Notes under the pieces: generated by a model | Databases searched by the model: none | Seen by the model: the letters and a program-made list of their open reading frames with translations, nothing else | What the model was told of the DNA's origin: nothing | Assembly: GCA_026989265.1 (NCBI GenBank) | Contig: JALSJP010000032.1 | Span: forward strand, 1-38,949 | DNA length: 38,949 bases | Reading direction: 5' to 3' | DNA from: Micavibrio sp. | GTDB taxonomy: Bacteria > Pseudomonadota > Alphaproteobacteria > Micavibrionales > Micavibrionaceae | Shown here: positions 12,315-20,023 of the stretch, piece by piece | Position numbering within the stretch: the stretch's first letter is position 1 | Layout of the letters: each line of letters starts with the position of its first letter | Translations under genes and position numbers: made by a program

Positions 12315-12343
12315 TATATAACCTACAGGTGATAAAACATCAA
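12315..12343 (-). promoter_or_regulatory. Possible internal promoter before rpoB
   Basis: On the minus strand, TTGATG (12338-12343) and TATATA (12315-12320) are separated by 17 bases. This lies after the rplL-side hairpin and about 150 bases before the rpoB ATG. The rest of the 12164-12314 leader holds a short CCGC-AAAA-GCGG hairpin and no gene. Confidence 0.3.
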
Positions 12344-12362
12344 CCATTAAAATCATATAAGA

Positions 12363-12413
12363 CTAAAAAAAGCACTCCCCGCATATTTTGCAAAATTGCA
12401 ATAGCGGGAAATG
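12363..12413 (-). terminator. Attenuator-like terminator between rplL and rpoB
   Basis: In the transcript sense, GCGGG pairs with CCCGC, extended by outer GCA/TGC pairing. The apical region is nearly self-complementary (ATTGCAATTTTGCAAAAT), and a run of seven to eight U follows. In other bacteria partial termination between rplJL and rpoBC sets the ribosomal-protein to polymerase ratio; this is the structure expected for that role. Confidence 0.75.
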
Positions 12414-12432
12414 CCCAATAAAATTAAATTGA

Positions 12433-12804
12433 TTATTTAAGTGACACAGTTGCGCCAGCAGCTTCCAATTTAGCTTTAATTTCTTCTGCTTCTGCTTTTG
12501 GAGCAGCTTCTTTAACAGCTTTTCCACCAGCTTCTACAAGGTCTTTAGCTTCTTTCAAGCCAAGACCTGTAATTGCGCGAACTTCTTTGATAACTGCAAT
12601 TTTAGAGCTACCAGCAGCTTCAAGAATAACATCAAAGTCAGTCTTTTCAGCAGCAGCTTCCCCACCAGCAGCGGCAGCGGCAACAGGTGCAGCGGCAGCA
12701 GCGGCAGTAACGCCCCATTTATCTTCAAGAAGTTTAGAAAGCTCTGCAGCTTCCAAAACACTCAATTCAGATAGTTGTTCAACAATTTTCTCTAGATCAG
12801 CCAT
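12433..12804 (-). CDS. rplL: 50S ribosomal protein L7/L12
   Basis: Stalk protein that recruits translation factors, 123 residues. The N-terminal dimerisation region (about residues 1-33, [20 protein letters not shown]) is followed by an Ala/Gly-rich hinge (about 35-53). The globular C-terminal domain contains [20 protein letters not shown] and ends in ATVSLK. It is 50 bases after rplJ in the same transcript. A hairpin terminator follows, matching the need for more L7/L12 than polymerase. Confidence 0.97.
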   Translation of the reverse strand: MADLEKIVEQLSELSVLEAAELSKLLEDKWGVTAAAAAAPVAAAAAGGEAAAEKTDFDVILEAAGSSKIAVIKEVRAITGLGLKEAKDLVEAGGKAVKEAAPKAEAEEIKAKLEAAGATVSLK

Positions 12805-12854
12805 AATATTTTTCTCCTTTTAATAATAAATTAGCTAAAAATTTAAATCAGTAA

Positions 12855-13367
12855 TTATTTCTCACTATAAGCCTTAGTAACACCAACAAGGTCACGCGCA
12901 GGAGCGGCAGTGATGCTCGCAAGTTTTTGCGCAGGCGCTTGAATCAATCCAACAAGTTTAGAGCGCAATGCATCAAGTGAAGGCAATTTAGCCAAAGCTT
13001 CAACCGCAGCAACATCAAGAACGATATCACCAAGGGCGCCACCAAGGATAACAAGCTTGTCATTATCTTTTGCAAATTTATAAGCAACCTTAGCCGCAGC
13101 AACAGGATCTTGAGAAGACGCAACGCCAGTCGGCCCCGAGAATAAACCCTCAATTGCTTCGAACTTAGTTCCCTTTAATGCAAGCTTTGCCAAAGCGTTT
13201 TTAGTCACCTTAAATGATGCGCCCTCGCTACGTAGATTTCCGCGAAGCTCAGTCAAAGACTCAACGCTTAAACCTGAATAATGTGTAACAACAATAAGCT
13301 CATTATTTGAAAAACTCTCATTCAAATTTTTAACTTCTGTTTCTTTTTCTGACCGGCTCATGCCCAT
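12855..13367 (-). CDS. rplJ: 50S ribosomal protein L10
   Basis: 170 residues; anchors the L7/L12 stalk to 23S rRNA and acts as the autogenous regulator of its own operon. It has the L10 core (FKVTKNALAKLALKGT, GPTGVASSQDPVAAAKVAYKFAK) and a C-terminal helix for binding L7/L12 dimers. I chose the first ATG (13365-13367) because AGGAG lies nine bases before it; the ATG two codons later is the alternative. The long untranslated leader upstream fits L10 autoregulation. Unusually, rplK and rplA are not upstream; bioA is. Confidence 0.96.
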   Translation of the reverse strand: MGMSRSEKETEVKNLNESFSNNELIVVTHYSGLSVESLTELRGNLRSEGASFKVTKNALAKLALKGTKFEAIEGLFSGPTGVASSQDPVAAAKVAYKFAKDNDKLVILGGALGDIVLDVAAVEALAKLPSLDALRSKLVGLIQAPAQKLASITAAPARDLVGVTKAYSEK

Positions 13368-13403
13368 AGGTCTTACTCCTAAATTAGTTATTCCAAAAAT
13401 AAT

Positions 13404-13511
13404 GGCTGCAAACCATACGGCTCAGCCACCCACACAAAATCAAAAATATAAAAAGAAAATAATATTTTCTCCCTATCTGTGCAGGATATTTAAACTTTAA
13501 AAGTTCCTGCA
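13404..13511 (-). ncRNA. L10 leader (rplJL autoregulatory mRNA structure)
   Basis: On the minus strand an outer TGCAGG/CCTGCA stem (13506-13511 with 13480-13485) encloses an inner AACTTT/AAAGTT stem with an asymmetric internal loop, resembling the kink-turn arm that L10-L12 binds. A second GGCTG/CAGCC hairpin (13423-13427 with 13404-13408) lies nearer the rplJ start. Position and architecture fit the known L10 leader class, but I could not score it against a covariance model. Confidence 0.55.
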
Positions 13512-13592
13512 GTCTTTGAATGGGCAATTAACTTAACGAGCCACTACTTAAAGAGTTAAATAGCCCCCGTCAAGTATTATTTTCTTTTTATA
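13447..13592. repeat. Perfect 18-bp inverted repeat flanking the rplJ leader
   Basis: TATAAAAAGAAAATAATA at 13447-13464 is the exact reverse complement of 13575-13592. The arms bound 110 bases that carry part of the L10-leader candidate and the best rplJ promoter candidate. The left arm also overlaps a shorter palindrome, AGAAAATA-A-TATTTTCT (13454-13470). It could be the termini of a small non-autonomous element or an RNA structure formed on read-through from bioA. Confidence 0.8.
13545..13573 (-). promoter_or_regulatory. Candidate promoter for rplJ-rplL-rpoB-rpoC
   Basis: On the minus strand, TTGACG (13568-13573) is followed after 17 bases by a poor -10, TAAGTA (13545-13550). It is placed correctly to give a leader of about 170 bases containing the L10 structure. 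The support is mostly the -35. Confidence 0.3.
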
Positions 13593-13672
13593 ATTTGGAA
13601 CCACAGGCAACAATATGTCTAATACAAACTAATAGTAGTGCAATGGTTTAGGCAAGAGCAAGAAATAACTAT

Positions 13673-13689
13673 TTAGGGTCAACCCCTAA
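13673..13689 (-). terminator. Hairpin directly after bioA
   Basis: TTAGGG (13673-13678) pairs perfectly with CCCTAA (13684-13689) around a five-base loop, one base beyond the bioA stop codon. No clear U-run follows, so termination is uncertain. Between here and the promoter candidate (13593-13672) I see nothing else. Confidence 0.4.
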
Positions 13690-13690
13690 T

Positions 13691-14989
13691 TTAATTAACA
13701 ACATCATTTAAAGTGATATTTATGGAGTTGTAAATTTTATCAAGGTCATCTTGCGAAGTACAATATGGCGGAAGGATATAAATTGAGTTACCAAGCGGGC
13801 GCAAAAGCACGTTTTGTGATAAAAAAGCCTCATATAATTTTGGCTGCACATTCGATAAATACCCGCTATCATCGACTTTTAAATCCATCGCAAGCATCGT
13901 CCCTTTTTGCCTTATCTTTGTTAAGTCACTGCGCTTTGATAGTGCGCCTGCTGCGCTTGCATGAGATTTTGCGATTTGCTCTATGCGCTCTAACACAGGC
14001 TCATTCTCCCAAATATCCATAGATGCATTAGCAGCCGCGCAAGATAGCGGGTTGCCCATAAATGAAGATGAGTGAAAAAACATCTTTGATTTATCCTTGT
14101 GATAAAAAGCCTTGTATATATCCGCGCTGCATAAAGTTGCGCCAAGCGGTAGAAATCCTCCCGTAAGTCCCTTTGATAAACACATTAGATCGGGAGTTAG
14201 ATTAGCTTGCTCGCACGCAAATAGCGTTCCAGTGCGTCCAAAGCCCGTCATAACCTCATCAGCGATTAGCAATATATCTTGCGCTCTGCACATATCAGCC
14301 ATGGTTTTCAAAACATCGGGTGAGTAAATTCGCATTCCGCCTGCGCCTTGCAATAATGGCTCGAAAATAAATGCGGCTATATCATCATTATTTTCATTTA
14401 ATATTTTTTCAAGCGCGTCAAAACATTCTGATTCCCTGCCCTCTTCGGGGAAAGGAATATGCTCTACCTCAAACATATATGGCTCATATAATTTGTGGTA
14501 AATGCTGCGCCCACCAACTGACATAGTGCCGAACGTATCGCCGTGATAACCGCCATCTAGCGCAATAATTTTTCTGCGCGGCTTGCCCGTTTGCTCCCAA
14601 AATCCTATCGCCATTTTAAGAGCAACTTCCACGGCAGTAGAGCCACTATCAGAGAAAAACACGTTACTTAGATTTTCACCTGTCACATTAATAAGCTTTT
14701 CCGCAAGCTCTTCGGCGGGATCATGGGTAAAGCCTGAAAATATAACCTGATCGCATTTAGCCGCTTGGAATTGTACAGCGCGGACAATATCAGGGTGGCA
14801 ATGCCCGTGAGATATAACCCACCAGCTTGAAATTGCATCAATGATACATCGCTCATCTTCAGGGTCGCCGCCATCATCACTGCCACGCGCGAATAGGTAA
14901 GCCCCCGCCGCGCGGTCAATATGGATTGCTTCAGGCGCTATGGCATGCTGGGTATATGGATGCCATATTGGAGATTTATAATCACTCAT
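13691..14989 (-). CDS. bioA: Adenosylmethionine-8-amino-7-oxononanoate aminotransferase
   Basis: PLP enzyme of biotin synthesis that converts 7-keto-8-aminopelargonate to 7,8-diaminopelargonate with S-adenosylmethionine as amino donor. 432 residues, class-III aminotransferase fold. The BioA signature WHPYTQ is at residues 9-14. The phosphate-binding SDSGSTAVEVAL starts at 113, ADEVMTGFGRTG carries the PLP-contacting Asp244, and LSKGLTGG carries the Schiff-base Lys273. The ATG at 14989 uses AAGGA as Shine-Dalgarno, which lies in one arm of a long inverted repeat. No other bio gene is in the window; it stands alone between sdhB and rplJ. Confidence 0.93.
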   Translation of the reverse strand: MSDYKSPIWHPYTQHAIAPEAIHIDRAAGAYLFARGSDDGGDPEDERCIIDAISSWWVISHGHCHPDIVRAVQFQAAKCDQVIFSGFTHDPAEELAEKLINVTGENLSNVFFSDSGSTAVEVALKMAIGFWEQTGKPRRKIIALDGGYHGDTFGTMSVGGRSIYHKLYEPYMFEVEHIPFPEEGRESECFDALEKILNENNDDIAAFIFEPLLQGAGGMRIYSPDVLKTMADMCRAQDILLIADEVMTGFGRTGTLFACEQANLTPDLMCLSKGLTGGFLPLGATLCSADIYKAFYHKDKSKMFFHSSSFMGNPLSCAAANASMDIWENEPVLERIEQIAKSHASAAGALSKRSDLTKIRQKGTMLAMDLKVDDSGYLSNVQPKLYEAFLSQNVLLRPLGNSIYILPPYCTSQDDLDKIYNSINITLNDVVN

Positions 14990-14999
14990 CCGATAAAAT

Positions 15000-15124
15000 C
15001 CTTAATATTAAAATTACCCGCAAATACAAAGCGTAGCATTAATGCTGCCGAAAACACAGTCTTATTGGTATTGGTATTGGAACGATGTTTTACAAAATGG
15101 TCGCACGGGTTTTAATATTAAAGG
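15000..15124. promoter_or_regulatory. Long inverted repeat in the bioA leader, covering its ribosome binding site
   Basis: The arm 15000-15020 (CCTTAATATTAAAA plus TTACCCG) is complementary to 15106-15124 (CGGGTTTTAATATTAAAGG), with a three-base bulge. In the bioA message the near arm includes the AAGG of the Shine-Dalgarno, which would be paired with CCTT of the far arm. The loop carries a perfect palindrome, AGCATTAATGCT (15035-15046), and three tandem TATTGG hexamers (15063-15080). It may be a translational control element, an operator region or a small mobile palindrome. Confidence 0.6.
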
Positions 15125-15155
15125 CAAACATTACAGGCTTGTTGTTTGGATAAAG

Positions 15156-15965
15156 CTAGCTACGGGCCACCATCATTTTTTTGATCTCGGCAATTGCCTT
15201 GGCGGGGTTTAGACCTTTGGGGCAAGTATTTGTGCAATTCATAATAGTATGACAGCGATACAAACGGAATGGATCTTCTAATTGGTCGAGGCGCTCGCCC
15301 GTTGCATCATCGCGGCTATCGGCTATCCAGCGATAAGCTTGTAGCAATACCGCAGGGCCCATAAATTTATCCGAGTTCCACCAATATGACGGGCAGCTAG
15401 TAGAGCAGCAAAAGCACAAAATGCAAGCCGCAGGTCCATGTCCGTCTGAGCCGTTTAGCACAAGCGCGTCATCTTCAGATTGCAAACGTTCACGGCTTGG
15501 CGGCGGGCTATCTGATCTAAGCCATGGCTGGATAGAGCTATATTGCGCGTAGATATGGTTAAGGTCAGGCACTAAATCCTTGATAACGGGCATATGTGGC
15601 AGAGGAGTTATTTTCACATCGCCTTTCACATCGCCAATATCTTTGGTGCAAGCAAGCGTATTTGTACCGTCAATATTCATCGCGCAAGAGCCGCATATCC
15701 CCTCACGGCATGATCGGCGCAGCGTAAGCGTGCTATCGACATTATCCTTTATATAAAGCAGAGCGTCCAAAACCATAGGCCCGCATTTATCAAGGTCAAT
15801 CTTAACCTCATCAAGGCGCGGATTTTTCACCTCGCCATTTTCATCCTTATCATCGGGTGACCAACGATAAATCGTGAATGTCTTTGTATTCTCGCCGCCA
15901 TTTGAAGCATCAATTTTCTGCCCCTTTTGGATTGTTGAGTTCTTTGGAAGTGTAAATTCAGCCAT
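15156..15965 (-). CDS. sdhB: Succinate dehydrogenase iron-sulfur subunit
   Basis: Electron-transfer subunit of complex II, 269 residues. The plant-type [2Fe-2S] cysteines are at 86, 91, 94 and 106 ([10 protein letters not shown]...LAC). The C-terminal ferredoxin domain has the [12 protein letters not shown] and [14 protein letters not shown] clusters for [4Fe-4S] and [3Fe-4S], and the ubiquinone-side SYWWN Trp is present. Its ribosome binding site AAGGCAGGT lies in the 21-base gap after the restriction gene. It therefore retains its own translation signal but has been separated from sdhA by about 2 kb of R-M genes. Confidence 0.96.
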   Translation of the reverse strand: MAEFTLPKNSTIQKGQKIDASNGGENTKTFTIYRWSPDDKDENGEVKNPRLDEVKIDLDKCGPMVLDALLYIKDNVDSTLTLRRSCREGICGSCAMNIDGTNTLACTKDIGDVKGDVKITPLPHMPVIKDLVPDLNHIYAQYSSIQPWLRSDSPPPSRERLQSEDDALVLNGSDGHGPAACILCFCCSTSCPSYWWNSDKFMGPAVLLQAYRWIADSRDDATGERLDQLEDPFRLYRCHTIMNCTNTCPKGLNPAKAIAEIKKMMVARS

Positions 15966-15986
15966 TATTACCTGCCTTTTATAATT

Positions 15987-16994
15987 TTAAAGTTGCTTTA
16001 AAATATCTATTGTTAAATTTTTAACCGAATATACTCCGCTCAATTTTTGTAAAAAAGTGCGTGTGTTATAAATTTCATCCGCAACAAATATTTTAGTATT
16101 ATGCCCTAGAATTATTTTTGCTTTTTCTTCATTTAAATCTAATCCTAACGTTATTTCTATCATCACATCAATGTCACTGCTTAAAGATGTTTTAATAAAT
16201 TGCTTATATCGCTCTCTAAGAGTTCTTTTTGCGCCTATTCCATAGGTGCGCCCTTCTAATTCAAAAAACAAGTCAAATTCGGTGCTTTTATCATTTTTAT
16301 CATGTATTTTTTGTATGCAGTCTTCTGGAATTCCTGCTTTTACTAAAACACTAAAAATACGTTCTTCATAATTACTGCCAGAATCAGAAATAATTGATTG
16401 ATTTACACTCTCTGAAAACATAAGCATAAAAATTTGATTTGGCTCTATGCCTATTTTTTGTAAGCGTATTGCTTCTTTTGAAAGCCTTTGTATATAATCG
16501 TGGGAATCTTGAGATAGTAAGTTTGTGTCACCATTTTCTAGTTTTTCAAAAAATAATAATGATAGTAGTGCGCCATTTACCCTTGTAGAATACGGACTAT
16601 ATAAGGATTTTTCGTCATAAGCTAAAGATAATGGATCCATAGTAGACATCGCTTCAGTATCAATCATATTCTTCATTTTCGCTTCAGCTAGAAGCAGGTC
16701 TTTTATCATGTAAAGTTTTAAGCTAAAGATAAAAACATCCATATCTATTTGGCTATGAATATTGGCAATAAGTTTATAGAAATTCTCTGATTTTAACTTG
16801 CCTTTGATATTTTTAGAATATGTGTCCAATACAGATAGTTGCTCTGATAACTGCTGGCTTAAGAGTAAGTTTGATAAAAGTGTGTTTGCTTGCTTATCTG
16901 ATAGGCTGGTTTTGACGAGGTGTTTGAGCCAATAATAAAATTTTAAATTTAAGTCAAATTTATCATCTACAATGGTAAGTTTTTCGAATTTCAT
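15987..16994 (-). CDS. Putative type II restriction endonuclease, PD-(D/E)XK superfamily
   Basis: 335 residues with low-complexity, Lys/Leu/Ser/Ile-rich composition. Residues 1-200 are mostly helical with no recognised motif. The C-terminal part has a plausible nuclease core: an N-terminal helix with GSNYEERI (Glu210/211), then TEFDLFF with Asp241, a strand ending YGIGAK with Lys256, and TLRERYKQF directly after. The K-x-T-x-(K/R)-(D/E)-R-(W/Y)-x-Q pattern resembles the EcoRII/PspGI/Ecl18kI group, although the Glu expected 13 residues after the Lys is Thr here. Assignment as the cognate endonuclease also rests on position: it starts three bases after the cytosine methyltransferase stop. The region is visibly AT-rich (14 G+C in 60 bases at 16081-16140, against 33 in 60 at 15661-15720 in sdhB). 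Target site unknown. Confidence 0.75.
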   Translation of the reverse strand: MKFEKLTIVDDKFDLNLKFYYWLKHLVKTSLSDKQANTLLSNLLLSQQLSEQLSVLDTYSKNIKGKLKSENFYKLIANIHSQIDMDVFIFSLKLYMIKDLLLAEAKMKNMIDTEAMSTMDPLSLAYDEKSLYSPYSTRVNGALLSLLFFEKLENGDTNLLSQDSHDYIQRLSKEAIRLQKIGIEPNQIFMLMFSESVNQSIISDSGSNYEERIFSVLVKAGIPEDCIQKIHDKNDKSTEFDLFFELEGRTYGIGAKRTLRERYKQFIKTSLSSDIDVMIEITLGLDLNEEKAKIILGHNTKIFVADEIYNTRTFLQKLSGVYSVKNLTIDILKQL

Positions 16995-16997
16995 TGT

Positions 16998-18008
16998 TCA
17001 TTTCCCTACAGCTTCACATATTTTCTTTGCTACTGCTCTTATAACTGGAACAGCAACGCTATTTCCAAATTGCTTATATGCTTGGGTATCACTTACAGGA
17101 ATAATAAAATCATCAGGAAAACCCTGTAGCCTTGCAGCCTCCCTTGGTGTTAATTTACGAGGATTTTTGTCTTTTTGTTCAATAAGAATTTCTGAACCAT
17201 CTTTATAATACCGCGCGGAAATAGTGCTTGTATATCCCGAATCATGATTAAAAATAGAATATCCAAAGCCATTTCCTTTTGCTCTGTGCTCAAGCTTTCT
17301 TCGCTTGTGTCCTGCCCATAATTTATTAGAGATAGTATATTTATCATCAACATGATTTTTAGATAAAATATCACCGACCTTTACTTTTTTACAACATGGA
17401 ATAGGGAATGAAAATTCTATATCATCTCTAAAAGCAATAATATATATGCGCTCTCTGTTTTGAGGTACACCAAAATTCTTAGCATTTAAGATTTCTGTAT
17501 AAATATGATAACCAAGTTCTTCAAGTTTTTCTTTAACAACTGAAAATGTTTTACCTTTATTGTGTCCTTTGAAGCCTTTTACATTTTCTAAAAAAAGAAT
17601 TTTTGGTTTATGGAGTTTTACAATACGGCAAATATCAAAGAATAAAGTTCCCCTTGTATCATCAAACCCTTTTTTATGCCCAGCATTAGAAAAAGGTTGG
17701 CATGGGAATCCTGCTAATAAAATATCAAAAGACGGAATGTGATTTTCATCTATTTTTGTTATATCACCATGGGGAATTTCACCATAATTAGCCGCATATG
17801 TTTGCCCAGCATATTTATCCCATTCAGAAGAAAATACACATTGTGCCCCTAATTCATCAAAAGGCTTTCTAATGCCACCAATTCCAGCAAAAAGATCAAT
17901 AAATTTATATCCTGATAGTGGAAGATTTTCTTTAAGGCTGTCCTGAAAACATTGCGCATAAGCAATGTTAATTAAGTCTTCTTGTATAGGTTGGCAATCT
18001 CTCATCAC
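16998..18008 (-). CDS. DNA (cytosine-5-)-methyltransferase of a type II R-M system
   Basis: 336 residues, transferring methyl from S-adenosylmethionine to cytosine C5. The motifs are in canonical order: I FIDLFAGIGG (37-45), IV GFPCQPFS with catalytic Cys103, VI ENV (141-143), VIII QNRERIYI (183-190), a target-recognition region of about 195-285 including HRAKGNGFGY, IX LTPREAARLQGFPDDF and X GNSVAVPVI. The frame opens with GTG at 18008, two bases after the sdhA TAG; an ATG follows at 18003-18005. Either start makes translation closely coupled to sdhA. The restriction gene follows after three bases. No separate promoter or controller gene is apparent. It protects the genome from the partner endonuclease and is probably a horizontal acquisition. 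Confidence 0.95.
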   Translation of the reverse strand: MMRDCQPIQEDLINIAYAQCFQDSLKENLPLSGYKFIDLFAGIGGIRKPFDELGAQCVFSSEWDKYAGQTYAANYGEIPHGDITKIDENHIPSFDILLAGFPCQPFSNAGHKKGFDDTRGTLFFDICRIVKLHKPKILFLENVKGFKGHNKGKTFSVVKEKLEELGYHIYTEILNAKNFGVPQNRERIYIIAFRDDIEFSFPIPCCKKVKVGDILSKNHVDDKYTISNKLWAGHKRRKLEHRAKGNGFGYSIFNHDSGYTSTISARYYKDGSEILIEQKDKNPRKLTPREAARLQGFPDDFIIPVSDTQAYKQFGNSVAVPVIRAVAKKICEAVGK

Positions 18009-18009
18009 A

Positions 18010-19800
18010 CTAATAAACCCTTTTCTTGGGTGGAATGGGGTCTATTTCATCGGTTAGAGTTTCCATGATAACGGGGCGGTAGGAAATATCGCTGTTACCC
18101 TTTTCATCAATTGCAATCACCGTATGTTTCATCCATTTAACATCATCACGATCGGGAAAATCATCACGAGCATGCGCCCCGCGTGATTCTTCGCGGTTTG
18201 CGGCGGCGTGCATAGAAACCACTGCTTGCGAGAGCAGATTATCAAGCTCTAACGCCTCGACAAGGTCAGTGTTGAAAATCATAGAGCGGTCTTTAATTCC
18301 GATATCAACCTTGGCAGCAAAACATTCATTAATCTTGCCAACGCCTTCATTCATGCTGTTGCCATTTCGGAAAACGGGCGCATGGGTTTGCATTGTGCGT
18401 TGCATTTGATCGCGAAGCTTCGCGGTAGAAGTCCCGCCATTCGAATTACGATAGTGATCCAGCCTAGCAATAGCTTTAGAGCCATCATCCGCGCCGCATG
18501 GTTTATGAGCTGCCCCCGCTACGACGACTTCTGCAGCTCTATTAGCAGCAGCCCTGCCAAAGACCACAAGATCAAGTAACGAGTTAGAGCCAAGGCGGTT
18601 TGCTCCATGCACAGAAACGCAAGCCGCCTCACCAATAGCCATAAGCCCAGCAACAACGGCGTTTGGATCGCGCTTAGTTGGGCGCAAAACTTCTGCCATA
18701 TAATTTGTCGGTATCCCGCCCATATTATAATGCACAGTCGGAAGCACGGGGATAGGCTCACGAGTAACATCAACGCCAGCAAATATACGCGCGCTTTCCG
18801 CAATCCCTGGCAGGCGCTTGCCGATAACCTCCGGCTCTAAATGCATAAGGTTAAGATATAGATGGTCTTTATGCTCGCCCACTCCGCGCCCAGCGTTAAT
18901 CTCCTCAATCATAGAGCGCGAGACAACATCGCGGCTAGCTAAGTCCTTGGCAGAAGGGGCATAGCGCTCCATAAATCTCTCGCCTTCTGAATTGGTGAGA
19001 TACCCGCCTTCACCGCGCACGCCTTCGGTAATCAAGCAGCCCGCGCCATATATTCCCGTTGGATGAAACTGCGTGAACTCCATATCTTGCAAGGGCAAGC
19101 CGGCGCGAAGCACCATAGCATTACCATCACCAGTGCAGGTATGAGCCGAGGTACAAGAAAGGTAAGTACGCCCATATCCGCCCGTTGCCAATATAACTTC
19201 ATGAGCGCGGAATCGGTGCAGCGTGCCTGTGTCTAAATCCCAAGCCATAACGCCTATGCATTGCCCGTCATCACTCATTATCAGATCAAGCGCGAAATAC
19301 TCAATAAAGAACTGCGCGTCATGTTTTAATGCTTGCGTATATAAAGTATGCAAAATTGCATGACCTGTGCGGTCAGCCGCCGCGCAAGTGCGCTGCGCCG
19401 TTCCTTTGCCGAAATGAGTTGTCATGCCGCCAAATGCACGTTGATATATTTTGCCCGCCGCCGTGCGCGAGAATGGCACTCCGTAATGTTCAAGCTCAAT
19501 AATCGCGGGGATAGCCTCACGGCACATATACTCAATAGCATCCTGATCGCCGAGCCAGTCACTGCCCTTGACCGTGTCATACATATGAAACTGCCAGCAA
19601 TCCTCACCCATATTACCAAGAGCCGCAGATATACCGCCCTGCGCCGCCACTGTATGCGAGCGCGTTGGAAAAACCTTGGATATAATGGCAGTATTAAGTC
19701 CCTTTTCCGCGCATCCCAGCCCAGCGCGCAAGCCAGCGCCACCAGCGCCAACTACTACTACGTCAAATTCATGGTCTATAATTTCGTAAGAATCTGTCAT
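18010..19800 (-). CDS. sdhA: Succinate dehydrogenase flavoprotein subunit
   Basis: 596 residues; oxidises succinate to fumarate in complex II at the inner membrane. The dinucleotide-binding GAGGAGLRA is at about 18-26. The covalent FAD histidine is His49 in [11 protein letters not shown]. The substrate-binding and catalytic regions are seen in QFHPTGIYG and TEGVRGEGG (catalytic Arg near 290). The C-terminal [15 protein letters not shown] helical domain is present. The ATG at 19800 has AAAGGAAT upstream. It is preceded by a hairpin and a small gene remnant rather than directly by sdhD, and its stop almost touches the inserted methyltransferase gene. The protein itself appears intact. Confidence 0.97.
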   Translation of the reverse strand: MTDSYEIIDHEFDVVVVGAGGAGLRAGLGCAEKGLNTAIISKVFPTRSHTVAAQGGISAALGNMGEDCWQFHMYDTVKGSDWLGDQDAIEYMCREAIPAIIELEHYGVPFSRTAAGKIYQRAFGGMTTHFGKGTAQRTCAAADRTGHAILHTLYTQALKHDAQFFIEYFALDLIMSDDGQCIGVMAWDLDTGTLHRFRAHEVILATGGYGRTYLSCTSAHTCTGDGNAMVLRAGLPLQDMEFTQFHPTGIYGAGCLITEGVRGEGGYLTNSEGERFMERYAPSAKDLASRDVVSRSMIEEINAGRGVGEHKDHLYLNLMHLEPEVIGKRLPGIAESARIFAGVDVTREPIPVLPTVHYNMGGIPTNYMAEVLRPTKRDPNAVVAGLMAIGEAACVSVHGANRLGSNSLLDLVVFGRAAANRAAEVVVAGAAHKPCGADDGSKAIARLDHYRNSNGGTSTAKLRDQMQRTMQTHAPVFRNGNSMNEGVGKINECFAAKVDIGIKDRSMIFNTDLVEALELDNLLSQAVVSMHAAANREESRGAHARDDFPDRDDVKWMKHTVIAIDEKGNSDISYRPVIMETLTDEIDPIPPKKRVY

Positions 19801-19825
19801 TTTGTTTTATATTCCTTTAATTTTC

Positions 19826-19854
19826 ATCGCAAAGCCTCTAAGGCTCAAAGCGAT
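19826..19854. repeat. Two-tier hairpin upstream of sdhA
   Basis: ATCGC (19826-19830) pairs with GCGAT (19850-19854), and inside it AGCCT pairs with AGGCT around a CTA loop. It has no U-run, so it is probably not a terminator. It may be an RNA-processing or stabilising site before the sdhA ribosome binding site, or part of the inserted material between sdhD and sdhA. Confidence 0.55.
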
Positions 19855-19884
19855 CATTAATAATTCTAACTATTCCATTCTTAA

Positions 19885-20001
19885 TTATGAGCCAAAATAT
19901 TCATGGACTTTAAATGCAGAGTCAACGATTTGAGTTGCTAAAACCTCAGTTTTAAAATCCACCACCGTAAACTTTGCGACTTTGCTAATTTGCGATTCCA
20001 T
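19885..20001 (-). pseudogene. Remnant resembling the N-terminus of a GxxExxY-family protein
   Basis: A 38-codon open frame reads MESQISKVAK, and its end, LATQIVDSAFKVHEYFGS, closely resembles the opening of GxxExxY-family proteins (typically I-x-x-A-F/I-x-V-H-x-x-L-G-P-G-L-L-E-x-x-Y). It stops just where the conserved GPGLLE segment should follow. An AUG with GGAG upstream remains. Intact members are about 120-130 residues and of unknown function with a PD-(D/E)XK-like fold. I read this as a decayed insertion in the sdhD-sdhA gap. A real micropeptide is the alternative. Confidence 0.5.
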
Positions 20002-20023
20002 TTATTTACACTCCATAACTAAC

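Noticed and set aside
19348-19860. 170-codon frame antisense to sdhA
   Set aside because: Arg/His/Ala-rich shadow translation of the conserved sdhA 5' region.
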